A stretch of 64,000 nt of DNA from NCBI GenBank assembly GCA_948567375.1, contig OX419760.1:13950001-14014000 (forward strand), written 5' to 3'. Shown here piece by piece: positions 47,581 through 60,100 of this stretch (position 1 is its first letter; each line of letters starts with the position of its first letter). A program made the position numbers and the translations under genes. The notes below the pieces were generated by a model, which was given only the letters and a program-made list of their open reading frames with translations, searched no databases and was not told where the DNA came from. The stretch comes from Lunularia cruciata (taxonomy: Eukaryota; Streptophyta; Marchantiopsida; Lunulariales; Lunulariaceae).

Positions 47581-49251
47581 TAGTAACAATCAACCATTTT
47601 GGAGTCATTTACATCTTGTACTTTGTTATTATCTCATATTTTGTTCACTTCTTGTAGTCATAGTTAGAACTCTTTGTACTTGTAAATAGTTCATAGACCT
47701 TAGTGTAAATATGAAATCCAAGTAACCTATACAATAAATGAAGATACAACAAATTTGTTGAGGTGACAACTCCATGTCATATGAGCCTATTTGGAGATTA
47801 GATTAGGATACAATTAAGATAAGATTAGTGAAAACTAGATGTAATTAAAAGATCTCAAATCCTTTGTAGCCGCTAGATCTCTTTGGTGGCTAAGTATGAA
47901 ATGTGTATATAGCTTAGATCTAGTATTTACCATGATCATTTGATGCATTATTTCTTTGTAGTAAATGATATTACCATCAAGATTATCGAGTTGGCGTGTA
48001 TGTGGCTACTCTTTGTATAAATGTCTATCTTCTTAGTCACTTAATCATGAGGAATCTTTGCATAGAGGCATAAACACTAGAGAAAAGGAATCATTTGTGT
48101 GGAACTAGGGAGAGGACCTCTACATAGGAGCTCTACATAGGCTGGGAATGATATCATAATATACTTTTATAGGCCTAGATGTTCTTAAGTACCACAAACT
48201 GAGAGACTAAGTAGTAAGAATCATTCTACTCTCTTGTAAAGTAGTGGCTTTTGGGAAGGGAAGTACACTATATTATAATAGTAGATAACATAGACATAGG
48301 ATCCTTGGAAGATCTAACTTCAATTTAGTTTGTGTGTTCCATCCTAATACTTACAAGGCCCTATGAGATTTTTCTGTCTTGTAAGACTTGATGTCCATGA
48401 TGGTGGTGTAGAGTGTAGATCATAAAATGGTCATGATGATAGTAAGTAGGAATTTGCTTGGACTAATTGGAGGATAAGGAATTTTTAGGACAAAGTGACC
48501 TTTTCTACAAGTGATCCATCATCTTTAAGAGTCCTTTGGACTAAAATTACCATGAAAGTGATTAATAATCATTTACATTTTTGTAGTATGCCAATAGGGA
48601 TGAGACTACACTCTTTTGAGAATATCTTTGCCCAAGAGGTTAAATACAAAATAATAGATTGCTAGCTTTGTGAGACTTTTACCTCATTTTTAGTCATCAA
48701 CTCATAACCTCATGGAATAGACCAATCCTTACCATGATATTACAAGTTTGAATGACATTTTGTTGTTACACTATGCACTTTAATATTTAATTTTTCCTTA
48801 CAACATATTATCAATAAAACCAATAACAAAACACATCATTTAGATATATTTAAATTTAAGATTATCCTTGATTTTATAATAAATGAAAGAAAAATAGTCA
48901 AAATGTATAAATAATATTAGATAAAAAATGAAATTACTTCAAACTATGGAGATGACAGTATAGAATACAAGATAATATATTTATATAGAACATATTATCC
49001 TAAATATAATTGGTATGTTATCATAATATTTTACCAAAGCCCATATATTCTTATTGCACTCTTGCTTTTATGAATAATACAATTTGAACAATGAAATCTA
49101 TAAAAGTCAATGTGGAATTGATACATATACCTCACTTTTTATATGTGTACCTCACCCTCCTTTTATGTGACACCTTAGTAGGCTATTTTTGGAATCACAT
49201 CATCTGTCATGGTCAAATGTTCTCTATTTATAAATTGGGCATGAAGCATGT
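47581..49251. other. noncoding stretch, nothing recognised
   Basis: No open frame of useful length, no domain and no clear repeat boundary was seen. It is AT-rich, with the last 450 bases (48780-49080) extremely so. It lies between the plus-strand coiled-coil remnant and an LTR fragment. Confidence 0.45.
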
Positions 49252-49665
49252 TATGTTTCAAAGACAAGAAAACCTCCAAGAGAAACACAAGAGAAGAAAC
49301 AAAATGCCTCAACCCTCAATACTCCAATGCTCCAAAAGAACACCTTGTCTTTATTAGATAGCAAAGAGGATCCCTTCAAAGTGAGCTCCATCCTTGGACC
49401 AAATATATGGATTGGTGACATGTTAGCAAGCTACACCTTTAGATCTTTATCCTATTTGGTTGGTCAAACAAGTTTGACTAGAAAGAATCTTTAGAGAATC
49501 TTCTTGTATGAAACTCAGAACATGGGTGAGATACCATTGGAAAACTCTTGATGAGACAAATAAGGGAGTTAAAGTAACAATTTTTGGAGTTAGGGAGTAT
49601 CTTTCAATTTTTAAGGTCTAATTCATCCATTTAGGCCTCTAAAATTAGCTCTAAAGTTTCATGGT
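49252..49665 (-). repeat. truncated LTR of the chromovirus family
   Basis: It matches the plus-strand reading of the copy 2 LTRs from the GACAAGAAAACCTCCAAGAG start region through TTTAGGCCTCTAAAATT. The last 120-150 bp, including the ...TATTACA end, are missing. No primer site or internal region adjoins it. It is a solo or broken LTR of the shorter-LTR subfamily. Confidence 0.8.
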
Positions 49666-49924
49666 GTCTTGGCATACATGTTACCTAATGCCTTATCTTC
49701 CCTACTAGCATTGACATGTTTGAAGAATGATGGATAGTGCTATATGGATCAACATCCCCTATAACGTAATTAAAATGGGTCTTGTACTTGTGCATCCTCA
49801 TAGCTTGCAGTGTGCCCACAATGTTAGAGTGCATATGTAACAATATGGATTTTACATATGAGTTAGTTGAGATTAACAAAGTAGAAAATAGGCCAAATTA
49901 ACCAAAAATTACAAAAAAATTCTA

Positions 49925-50230
49925 GAAACATCTAGGAAGTTCCTTTGTACTTTCCAAGTATTGAGTAACATGTATGCCAAGTAAGTGACTTCTAGAATGA
50001 AGCTTCTTGTGAAGCTTCCTTATAGAAGCTACCTACTTTGCATGCAAGCTTAACTTATTAGGAAGTTTCTTGAGAAGCTTATCAATTACCATAGCTTGTA
50101 CACTAAGTTTATGACTTCTAGAAGGAAGCTTCTTGAGAAGCTTCCCAGTTAGCTTAGCTTAGCTTGCACTCTAAGAATATGAGTTTTAGGGAGCTTCCTC
50201 AAAAGCTTCCCAAGAGCCTTGTATATCTTG
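49925..50230. repeat. tandem repeat of about 63-66 bp with a palindromic GAAGCTTC core
   Basis: Four core copies lie at 49999-50018, 50062-50081, 50125-50144 and 50191-50210. Each is a 20-base variant of GAAGCTTCTTGAGAAGCTTC, which is an inverted repeat of GAAGCTTCTT. Spacings are 63, 63 and 66 bases. A more degenerate fifth copy may lie near 49935. The GAA/TTC alternation resembles heat-shock elements, but phasing is imperfect. Confidence 0.8.
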
Positions 50231-50949
50231 TGACAACCCAACAAGTATCACTTTTGTGGTAATCAAGTAAATAGAGTTCATTCTCACAAAGATATGAGTC
50301 AAAAATGGTCAAATACAAAGTAACACATAACAATGTAGTTCTTCTTGGTTGCGTCTTTAATCTCTCAGGTAGAAATCACACCCAAAAGAGAGTAACAAAC
50401 ACTGACTTGCAGCCTCATCACAAATTAACACTCATGATTGCAATGCTATCCAATCTTTCCAAACCAACTTTGATTGTGATGATTCAGATTCTCTTGAAGA
50501 TGGCTTCATTGTAAAACAACTTTGTTTTAGAATTGCATTCCACTCCTCCATTGAAGGCACAACTTTGTTGATCAAAATTGCTTCACATCAAACTCACGGT
50601 GCATTCACAAATGTAGAATACTACCAACACTACAATTCCTCTCAAACTTGTCAAGGCATTGCTTCAATTGCACTTCACTTACAATCAAACACATAGAATG
50701 AAGATCAAGGTTGCGGAATCCAACATCCACCAAACACACTGACTTGCACTTTGAAATTCTCCAAACACTCACAAACACACATATAAACTTGATACTCAAA
50801 ATAAAGCTCAAGCTACAAGCATTGAGAATCAACAATTTGCTTTATCTATCTTCAAAAATTATGAATACTGAACAACATTACACTACACATGCCTCCTTTA
50901 AATAGGCTGAACATTTCAACAATCAATTAATAACTACACCATTCTACAA
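50231..50949. other. noncoding stretch, nothing recognised
   Basis: Short open frames of 64-76 codons occur on both strands but show no domain. It lies next to the 3' end of the minus-strand coiled-coil remnant and may be its 3' flank or part of the host element's end. Confidence 0.4.
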
Positions 50950-53930
50950 CAACTCTATCAACCTATAGATACAAAATGCCAATGCAACTCTTTATATCTA
51001 CCTCTTCAAATCTCAAATCTATTACTACTCCTATCCAATGTCAACTTTGACTTTGGCTTCCAAACCCAATGTTCCTTCAAGAATTTCTCCTTCTTTGGGT
51101 CTCTCTAATACCAATCCTACATCTTTTATTTCTATTATCTCTTCACCCTGAACTACAATTTCACTAATGGGCAACCTTTCTATCTCTTTATCTTTTGATC
51201 CACTCTTCTCTAATGTCTTAGATAACTGATCCAAAAACACCTACACTCCTACTTCTACAATTTTGGACTTCTTATCTTCCTTCACACTACTCTGAAGTCT
51301 CTCTAACTCTGAATTTACTAAATCTAATCTAAGACACACATTGCTCCTACCTCTAACATCTTCCTATCAACTCTTTCTCTTAAGCAAATCAAAAGATTGT
51401 TCATATCTACATCCTTCACTCTCCTCTTTTGAGTTTCTTGCACAAGCAACTTCAATTCATGCAGTCTTGCTTCCTCCAACTTCCCTTTAGATTCTGTGCT
51501 TAGCATCCTCTCATTCTTTCAACAACTTCTCCTACCAACTTTGATGCATACCCTCTTAATTTTTTTGCCTTTAACTCTTCTCTATACATCTTTAACTCAT
51601 CTTTGTACTTGGCTGCAAACATCTTCTTCTCCTCCACATATTGAGTACTCTTACTCTCAATACTTCTTACCAGACTTCTCAATCTTTCTTTCTCTTGGTG
51701 TCTTACCGCTTACTCCCTCTGCCATGCTTGATCTTTCTCTGCTGCACTCTTCTTTAGGCTCTTTAACTCCTGCTCCATCACAGCCGCCATCGCCTTCACA
51801 TGTATGCTTTCAATACAAGCTTTGCTTACCACACCTCTCATCTTCTCAATCAACACTTTATGCTCCTTCAACTCATTGGCTTGACCGTTCATCTCTCTTC
51901 CTTGCTGATCAAAACTCTCTCGCTATTTCTCTACATTCTTCTTCCTTAAGACTACCTCCCTCAAAGTTTTTCCGCTTCTTCTTCCCTTTGGGTTACCATC
52001 TCCTTCAATCAGATACTTCATCACCTTTAACTCATTCTTCATCTCCAGATGATCTTTTTGAATCTCCTTCTTTTTCTTTTTCTTGTTCAACAATAACAAC
52101 AATTGACCCACAATCTATGACAAGTACTCTACTCCATCAAAGTCTTCTTCTTTGTCTTGGTATTTGTACTTTGCATCCATCAACTCTTCTTTAGCCTAAG
52201 TCTTTTGCCAAAGTCGTGATCTTTGTACCTTCAATGGCCTTCCTTCCAAGCTTAGATCTTCTTCATTCACTTGGCTTGGACCTATAGGTTCAGCCGGCAA
52301 TAACCTTTTTGATCTTACCCCCTTCTAGAAAACTTTCTTTGGTTCTTTGTCCATCTCTTCCATGGATAACTCTAAACAAGGACCATCTCCTCCCTCCATA
52401 CAATCAACTACCACATGGAACTCCTCATTGTCTTCTACTGTCCATGCATTGACTTACTACTAGACTTCATCTTCACCTTCACTCTCACTACCAAACTCTT
52501 CACTTTGTAATGTGACTTTAGCTTCTTTGGGGTCTTCTCTCTTTGACTCTTTCTCTCCTTCAGACTCTATGCCTGAAGCCTTGTCCTTCACCACCTCTTT
52601 ACCTCACGGGTTTAGTCTTTGGGTCTTTTGTTGTGGCAAGAGTAATGCTACTCCTTTGGGTTTAGTCTACCTCTTTGCCTTAGGACTTCTTCCTTCTACC
52701 ATCTTTTCTATCCTGTCCGGATGAAATGATCATCACTAGATTGCAATTGCAAAATGTATTGTTGCTCATCTTCATCTGCTTCTTGCCAAAGATCGGGATA
52801 GAAATGCAAAACCATCCAATGCTTCTCCTTTGTCATCAACAGATTTAATCCCAAGTAGAAATGTGCTGCAAATGGTATGAAGTAGTGTGGTGGCAAATTG
52901 GTCCTCTAATTGACAATCATCTGAGTTGTTCTTTGGTGGAAGCACTTTGCTCAATTCACCTTCTCTCCTGCAAAAATTTGGTGGAAGAAGACCTCATGAT
53001 GCATGTTCACATATGTTTTTTGCTCTAGCTTGAATATTTCCATGAGTACTCCCACAATGCTTCACTTAATTGTGTCCAATAGGACTCCACTTTGTAGCCA
53101 TTGTTGGTTTGTGAGCAAAGAACAAATTCCTAATTTTTGCGGTTTCTTCTACAGCTTCACAGTTCCTTTAGAAGGTGACCCCGATTGCATTTCCTGCTTC
53201 TTTCCCCAATACTAGCTTCTAATCTGACTCAATCCATTGAGCCAGATTTCCTCTCTTTACTATTACTTTGGGGCCTTCCTCATAATTACTAGCAACTATC
53301 TATGCCATGAAACTTGGAAAACTAACATTATGTTTTAGGCCAAAAATGTAATACAAAGTCTATTCATGACTTTGATTCTAGCTACTACATCTAATAGTCA
53401 AATTGTGAAACTCCTCACTCCGAGTGCATTCTTACTCTTCTTTGCCATGATCTTCTCACGAGTTCTTTGACGTTGGAAGATTATCCCCTCTCTTGGACGT
53501 GACACTCTAACCTCTTTTGGTCTTTGGAAAATTTCACTCTCAATTGGCTTCTTGATGCACATTATTGCAAGACAACTACTCAGAGAGATAAGGTCTACTT
53601 GACATGTTCAATTTCCCCTTATGCAATCACAATTTTATAGTACTTTGAGGTGCAATCATTCTTCAATTGACTTTGAAATCAACCCCCACTTCTTTTGCGT
53701 GTTTGTTTCCTATCACTTTCAAAAGTATTCCACTCTTGCCTCTGCCATTTCTTTAAGTGTACTTTCTTGGTTGGCCTGACCGGTAGAAAGGTTGTTACAT
53801 CTTCTTTGTATCAGCCAAAACTTCCCATCCTAAAGACACTCTTCTTTGGGTTTACTCCAAAGACACATAAGGCCATTCTTTTCTTTGTTATTTGGCTTTC
53901 TCAATACACTTCTTCTTCAAGACCCATCAA
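50950..53930 (-). pseudogene. broken coiled-coil protein gene of unknown family, minus copy
   Basis: Read on the minus strand, pieces from 53930 to 53340 include KKPIESEIFQRPKEVR and REGIIFQRQRTREKIMAKK. At about 53010-52700 come YVNMHHEVFFHQIF and AAHFYLGLNLLMTKEKHW, then HFYPDLWQEADEDEQQ. From 52110 to 51030 Lys/Glu-rich segments follow (for example HKVLIEKMRGVVSKAC and YVEEKKMFAAKYKDELKMY), consistent with a long coiled coil of about 350 residues broken by several stops. Order and motifs match the plus-strand region 44640-47580. The long plus-strand open frame 51496-52194 is its antisense shadow. The function is unknown; it is probably carried by a transposon. Confidence 0.5.
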
Positions 53931-53941
53931 AAAAATAAAAA

Positions 53942-54079
53942 TGTAGGTACCACATATTCCTTATAAATACCAAAGCCCAAGCTCATGCTAGACATTCAAA
54001 ATTTACTTCATTCAAGAGTTCCAATGTAATCTTTGACTCCAGTCTTCTATTCTCCTATTTCTCTCCTTAGTCTTTTACA
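53942..54079 (+). repeat. candidate 5' LTR (or its end) of the gypsy element running off the window
   Basis: The right end ...TTTTACA at 54079 is fixed by the primer site that follows after one base. The left end TGTAGGTACC at 53942 is a guess from the TG start. TTATAAATACC at 53961-53971 is a plausible promoter box. If the start is right the LTR is only about 138 bp, so the true LTR may be longer or truncated. The 3' partner lies outside the window. Confidence 0.4.
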
Positions 54080-54080
54080 T

Positions 54081-54092
54081 TGATATTAGAGC
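54081..54092 (+). other. primer-binding site of the partial gypsy element
   Basis: TGATATTAGAGC matches the tRNA-iMet-type site TGGTATCAGAGC with one G-to-A and one C-to-T transition, one base after the ...TTACA LTR end. Confidence 0.8.
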
Positions 54093-54101
54093 AAGAATGT
54101 G

Positions 54102-54832
54102 ATGAATCAAATTTATGAGCCACCAATCTAATTCTCCCAAACCATTGGGATTTTCATGTCCATGTATTACCTAAGTATCAATTCACGTAGTTCATCATCT
54201 CACTCTTTGGGTGATTTTGAATGTGATCACTTTGTTTCATGAACCATTGATACTTCCAATTGTAACTTATATACAGCGGTGGATATGTTGCATCTATGTG
54301 TTAACTTAGATAATTGTAGGTAGTTTGATAGAGTAATAGCTATAACGGTGATGCCCAAAGTCATCATTGCTATGCACCAACAAATCAAGCACCTTATTTG
54401 ATTGTTGGAAGAAAGAGCATGTAGAGAGAGCACCATTTTGAGAAGGAGAAGAGCAAGTCAAATTTCCAAAGCCAAAGGTATTTGAAGGCAAAAATCTCCC
54501 AAGTATAATGGAGAATTTTGTGTTTGATTGCAAATATTATTTTGAATCTACAAATTTTCAAGATGAACAAAAATAGATATCTTGGCTTCAAGCTAGTTGG
54601 ATGGAGTGGCAAAACTATGGTGGCAATTCCAAGTTGAGCAAGCTGAACAATAGTTTGTTACATGAATCTTGACATGGGAAGAATTCAAGAGCATAATAAT
54701 TAGGAGATTCTAAGGTATAAATGCTTCACAAACTACATGAGATAGATTAAAAAAATTGAAGTTGATTGGTTTTATGAGAAGCTACATCACTAAATTTAGG
54801 AACACCAAAATGAAAATTCCATATACACTAAT
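54102..54832 (+). pseudogene. gag, first part, of the partial gypsy element
   Basis: It starts ATGAATCAAATTTATGAG just after the primer site. The core reads PKVFEGKNLPSIMENFVF and CKYYFESTNFQDEQK, then, with frame changes, WLQASWMEWQ, TWEEFK-like and LKKLKLIGFMRSYITKF. This is the retrotransposon gag architecture. It is cut at 54832 by chromovirus copy 3 and continues at 61381. Several stops are present. Confidence 0.82.
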
Positions 54833-55568
54833 TGTAATACCAAGAGCTAGCCATATGATCTCAATGTGAAATTTGGTTTGGTAACATCCAAAATGATGTT
54901 ATACATAATGGATATAATAGATCAGATATAAGTATCACCAAAAGAGTACTTCTACCAATAGAGCAAAAACCAAAATATACTTGAAACCTTAGAACCAATG
55001 GCTAGACATAGGATTTAAAGGTGAGAATTGGTTCACTAACATCTAGAAGGATGTTACACATGATGGAATTAATAGATCAGAAAGAGTTATCACCAAAAGG
55101 GAACTTCTACTAATAGATTAGGAACCAAAATATGCCTAAAATCTTTGAAGGCAATTTTGGAGGCCTAAACAGGTGAATTAAGCCTTGAAAATGTGTGAAT
55201 ACTCCTCCATCAGATGGAAAGGCTTGCATTCCTTCCCCCTTGGTTTGTCTAGTTGAGAAATTTCCAATGGTACCTCACCCATGTGAATCTGAGATTCCTA
55301 CAAGAAGATTCCCTAGAAGATTCTCTTTGATCAAAGCTTGTTTGACCAACCAGATAGAATCAAGACCGACATGTCACCCATCCAAGTAAGTAATCAAAGG
55401 GTGGAGCTTGATGACATGTCACCTATCTATATGCCTAATCCTATGGTGGAGCTTCCTTGGAAGAGATCCTCTTTGTATTTATAATAAAGAGAAGGTGCTC
55501 TTTGGAGCATCGAATGATTGAGTGTGAAATTTGTGTTTTTGCTCTTCTCTTGTCCTTAGAGTATTACA
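54833..55568 (+). repeat. 5' LTR of chromovirus copy 3
   Basis: It is 736 bp, starts TGTAATACC and ends GTATTACA. Near its right end it carries a TATA-like TTTATAATAAAG (about 55479-55490) followed by a short hairpin (55496-55509). It pairs with 60635-61375. Confidence 0.94.
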
Positions 55569-55569
55569 A

Positions 55570-55581
55570 TGGTATCAAAGC
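55570..55581 (+). other. primer-binding site of chromovirus copy 3
   Basis: TGGTATCAAAGC differs from the tRNA-iMet-type site by one G-to-A transition and follows the LTR after one base. Confidence 0.87.
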
Positions 55582-55708
55582 AAGTGTTTTAGTCCAAGAG
55601 AGTGGATCAATCCTCTTGGAAGAGCACAAACTATTGAAACCAAGTAATTGAAGGTGGAGAACATAAAGTAATTGATAGACTTGGGAAGTGCTTTAGAGAG
55701 CAGATGAG

Positions 55709-57190
55709 ATGGATGCACCAGGAGGACAATTTCCCGCACCTAGCTTCTCATTCTTGAATCCATTCCACACCAAGGTTATGACATCCAACATGAGCAAATG
55801 AGAGTATTGCTAGTTTCTAACTTTGGAGTAGAATTCATGGACATAGTGATGAACTCACCAAAAGCGATGATTCTACTTGTGGTGGTATATGACAGATCAA
55901 CATTCTATTATGATGTTATGGATGTGAATGTCCCAAATCCTCTACCTTCCAATACTCAAGTAGAAAAAGTGATGTTTAGAGATTTCATGGTTAGAAATTT
56001 TGGTGAGGAGTATTATCAACGAGTGATAGCTTCTGAGGTCCCAATAGTTTATACGCCTTCCAAAGTGATCATATCAACGCTCTATTGAAATAGACAGTAG
56101 CAATTGAGTGTTGCAAGAACCATGGATTTGTAGTTGCAAGAGTTGGTGCAAGGAATGCAGGGGATGTTGAATGAACTTTGAGAGATTAAGATGACCATGG
56201 AGGCATTAAAAAATCAAGTCAGATCCTCAGGAATGATCAAGCAATGCAAGAAGAAGAGCCGTCTCAAAACCTAATTACTGCAACTGGAGTACTTGGAGAG
56301 GCACCCGTGCCTACAAACCTGGTAAAAAATGAAGCTACATTGTTACTTCAGATGAAAAAGACCTACAACATTGAGCCTCACAAGGGGCAACATACAATGG
56401 GAGTATTGGAAAACTAGATCTTGAGAATGAATTTATATTTCCGATTGTTCTCAACAAAGATCACTGAGCATGTTGCAAGCGTATTTGCATGTGGGTACTT
56501 GACCGATAAAGCCCTCACATGGTACGATGCTTGGGAACAATCCATATTGGTAAAGAGAAGGAAGGTCATGTGGACAACAATGCAAGAAGGATTGCTAAAG
56601 AATTTCCAATAAGTGGATTTTGTGCAGATGGCCTAAATCCGACTATGGGGATTGAGACAAAAGAACAGCTTACAAGAGTATGTGGATGCATTTTTGGATC
56701 TACAAGTTGCAATAACCAACATGAGTCCAACAGAGGCTCTCAATAATTTCAAACGAGTGTTGAAGGAGCGGATTTGCCAAGAAGTCATGGTGCAAATTCC
56801 TCGCACGGTATTTGGAGCCATTGCTTGTGCATAGAGAATAACAAGAGCATAAGGTGGAGGTGAAGGAGTAGTTCCACCTCAATATTATCAGGCAGAAATG
56901 CCATAGATGGGTGGACCAGTACTGATGGAGTTGGGCAACCTTTGGTTTTGAGATCGAGGAGTATGACCGCTTTAAGGAGAGCATGGACGAATAGAAGAAC
57001 GGAGAAATGGGGTCTCACGAGGAGAAGGAACTCAAGGAGAACAATGCCATTTTTACAATTGTGACCGTATTGGGCACATATCTATCAATTGTTGTGCTAG
57101 TCTCCCTAGAGGCCCTTGGCCTTCATACAAGCAATCTTTGAACAACATGGAGAGATGCACTAAAGAAGAGGAGGTGGAAATCACTTAAAA
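55709..57190 (+). pseudogene. gag of chromovirus copy 3, broken
   Basis: It starts MDAPGGQFPAPSFSFLNPFH at 55709, matching the sister copies, and meets a TGA after about 31 codons. It continues with VMFRDFMVRNFGEEYYQ (55798-56088), LLQMKKTYNIEPHKGQ, LFSTKITEHVASVFACGYL (56421-56612) and the core DAFLDLQVAITNMSP with ICQEVMVQIPRTVFGAI (56652-56834). The knuckle near 57045-57100 reads FYNCDRIGHISINC, with Phe in place of the first Cys. Several stops are in-frame. Confidence 0.88.
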
Positions 57191-57199
57191 AAATGAAGA

Positions 57200-60100
57200 T
57201 TGCCAATAAATGTACCTTGCAGCCTTACTGGCTCAATAAAGAAACAGAGAAGCAAAGGAAGGAAGAAGACAAGCGTGCAAAGGTCCCAAAAGGCAACCTC
57301 ACAATTGATTAGTGTGAATGGAGTCCTAGAAGGCAATCAAGTGAAAGTATTAATAGATCCAGGAGCAATAGAGAATTTTGTGTCTTGCTTTGTTACAATA
57401 AGATTGGGAATGGATCTAGAGAGAGATGAGAGCAAAGAAGTAGAGTTACCTAACGAGCAAACAAAGAGGATTAAATCATTACCTAGATAGGTAACATTCT
57501 CTGTAGGGGAATATTAGGAAACAATTGAGTGGTGAGTGATATAATTAGCTTGTTGTGATGCAATCTTAAGCATGCCATGGATAGATATTATGGTAGATTG
57601 GAGGAAGAAAGTAGTGAGAACACACCTATGGTCAATCATTGGGGTTAAAGAAAAATCACATAGGCAAGAACTGCCTCTCTATATCATTGGGACAACAACT
57701 AGATGTAAGACCAATAGATGTTTTATGGGTCTAATAAGAGAAGTCCAGAGTGCACAATTTGATTGACAATTTCCTAAGAAATTGAAGGATGTGATAGATG
57801 AGTTTCAAGATGTCTTTCCCAATGATCTACCCTCAAGATTACCACCAAAAAGGAGAGTAGATCATAAAATCGAGACACTCCTAAGGAGGACACCTCCTTG
57901 TAAGGCCCCATATTGCCCATCACTTCATGAGTTGGTTGAGTGTAAGACTCAAATTGAGGAGATGTTGCAAAAAGGGTTCATCCAACCTAGCATATCATCA
58001 TATGGGCTCCTATCTTGTTTGTGAAGAAGAAGGACGGTACAATGCGCATGTGCATTGACTATTGGGGTTCAATCAACAAATAGTGAAGAAAAAATACCCC
58101 TTACCTCACATGGATGACCTATTTAACCAACTCCATGGAGCAAGATACTTCACCAAATTGGACTTGCAGAGCAATTACAATCAAATCCAAATTTTAGAGG
58201 AAGATGTGTGCAAAATTGCCTTTTAAACTAGGTATGGCCACTTTGAGTATCTTGTGATGCCTTTTGGCCTCACCAATGCACCTTCCACTTTCATGAGTCT
58301 AATAAATGACATATTTCATCCATACTTGGATAAGTCTATTATCATCTTCCTGGATGACATCTTAGTATACAATAGCATAATGATGGAACACAAACAACAT
58401 CTACAAGAAGTCCTCCAGATTCTAAGATAGAATCAATTATATGCCAAAATCTCAAAGTTTGTTTGGCAAGTCTAAAGTAGACTACTTGGGGCATAGAGTA
58501 AGTGCAGAGGGCATTCAAGTATTTATAAATAAAATAGATGTCATCCAAAAATGGAGTGCCCTAGAAGATCAAACTCAACTCAAGAGCTTCTTGGGGTTGA
58601 GGGGATTTTATCATCAATTTGTCAAGGACTTCTCTAAGGTTGCACAACCTTTAACGACACTACTTTGCAAGGGGAAGAAGTGGACGTGAGGAACTACACA
58701 AGAGTTTGCCTTTCAAGAATTGAAAGCCTCCTTGCTACATACACCAATCTTGAGGTGGTATGACCCAAAATGTCCAATCAAGTTGGCTATAGATGCATCA
58801 GGCGTAGCAATAGGAGCAGTCCTACAACAAGAGTGGCATGATGGATGACATCCAATTGCATATTTCTCTTGAAATTTATTACCGGCAAAGTGCAAATATC
58901 ACACCACAGAAAGAGAAGAGCTGGCCATTGTCCTTGCAACCAAGCATTGGAAGCACTATTTGGGCAAGAAGGCATTTGTAGTAGAGAAAGCCACAAACCT
59001 CTAGTCTAGCTAGAGACATAGAAAGATCTATCTCATTGCTAGATTCAATGGGCTGAGTGGCAACAATGCTTCAATATGACAATCATGTACGTGGAAGGTA
59101 AGAAGCAACTTGTAGATGCATTCACTTGTATGCAATGGCAAAAATTTTGGTGGTAGAGGTTAAGATTAACCCTAAATTCTAGCAAGAGAATCTCTGCCTG
59201 CTACAAAAACTGATCCATAGATTGTAGGAGTGCAATCATCCAAAGGTGTCACCAACACCCAAGGACTCACCTTTTGTGATGGTAGATTATGGATCTCAAA
59301 TCTTCCAAAATTATGCACCACCATTCTAGTAAAATGTCATGATTCGGTCATTGTAGGTCATGTCGGAGTGGAGAAGACCTTGGAAGCAGTCCAATGTCAT
59401 TACTATTAGCCCAAGATAAGCAACAACGTGATGGATTATGTACACAACTGCTTATTATGTCAACAAAACAAAGCTTCTAATCAAGCTCCTATAGGGCTCC
59501 TTCAACCTCTCCCCACTCCTACACAATGTTAGGAACAGGTGAGTATGGATCTCATATGTGAATTACCCAAGACCACCTTAAGGTTTGACTCCATTGTGAT
59601 CTTTGTGGACCGGCTCAGCAAAATGATTCATGTATGCCCTACCACCAAGGATGTGACCACTCCACAACTAACTCAATTATACTTAAATGTAGTCTTCTCT
59701 TATCATGGCTTGTCTTGAGTACTCATCACCAATAGAGGCACTCAATTCACCAGTTTGTTTTGAAAAGCACTTTTTCATTTCTTCAAAACCAAATTGGCCA
59801 TGTCCATAACTTACCACCCAAAAAAAAATGGACAAATATAACAAGCTAATCACACTATTGAAGACATGTTGCATTGCTTCACTTTAGAAGAGCAAGAGAG
59901 GTAGGTTACCCTACTTCCCTTGGTAGAATTTGCTTACAACAATTTAGTGAATGCATCCACTCGTGTCACTCTGTTCTTCCTCATGTATGGTGAGCATCCT
60001 TCACACCTTCTAGCTTGATGAAGATCTGTCCGGTGGCTACCAAGGTCAACGAAGTCAACACATTTGTTTCTTGAATCCAACAAGGTGTGGAGAGAACGAA

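Noticed and set aside
49685-49879. Minus-strand frame of 64 codons that looked like a possible Copia fragment
   Set aside because: Only a vague resemblance, with no catalytic or structural motif.
51496-52194. Plus-strand open frame of 232 codons, the longest unbroken frame in the 44-54 kb stretch
   Set aside because: It is Ser/Leu/Phe-rich and lies exactly opposite the Lys/Glu-rich coiled-coil remnant on the minus strand. Antisense of AAG/GAG codons gives such frames without function.
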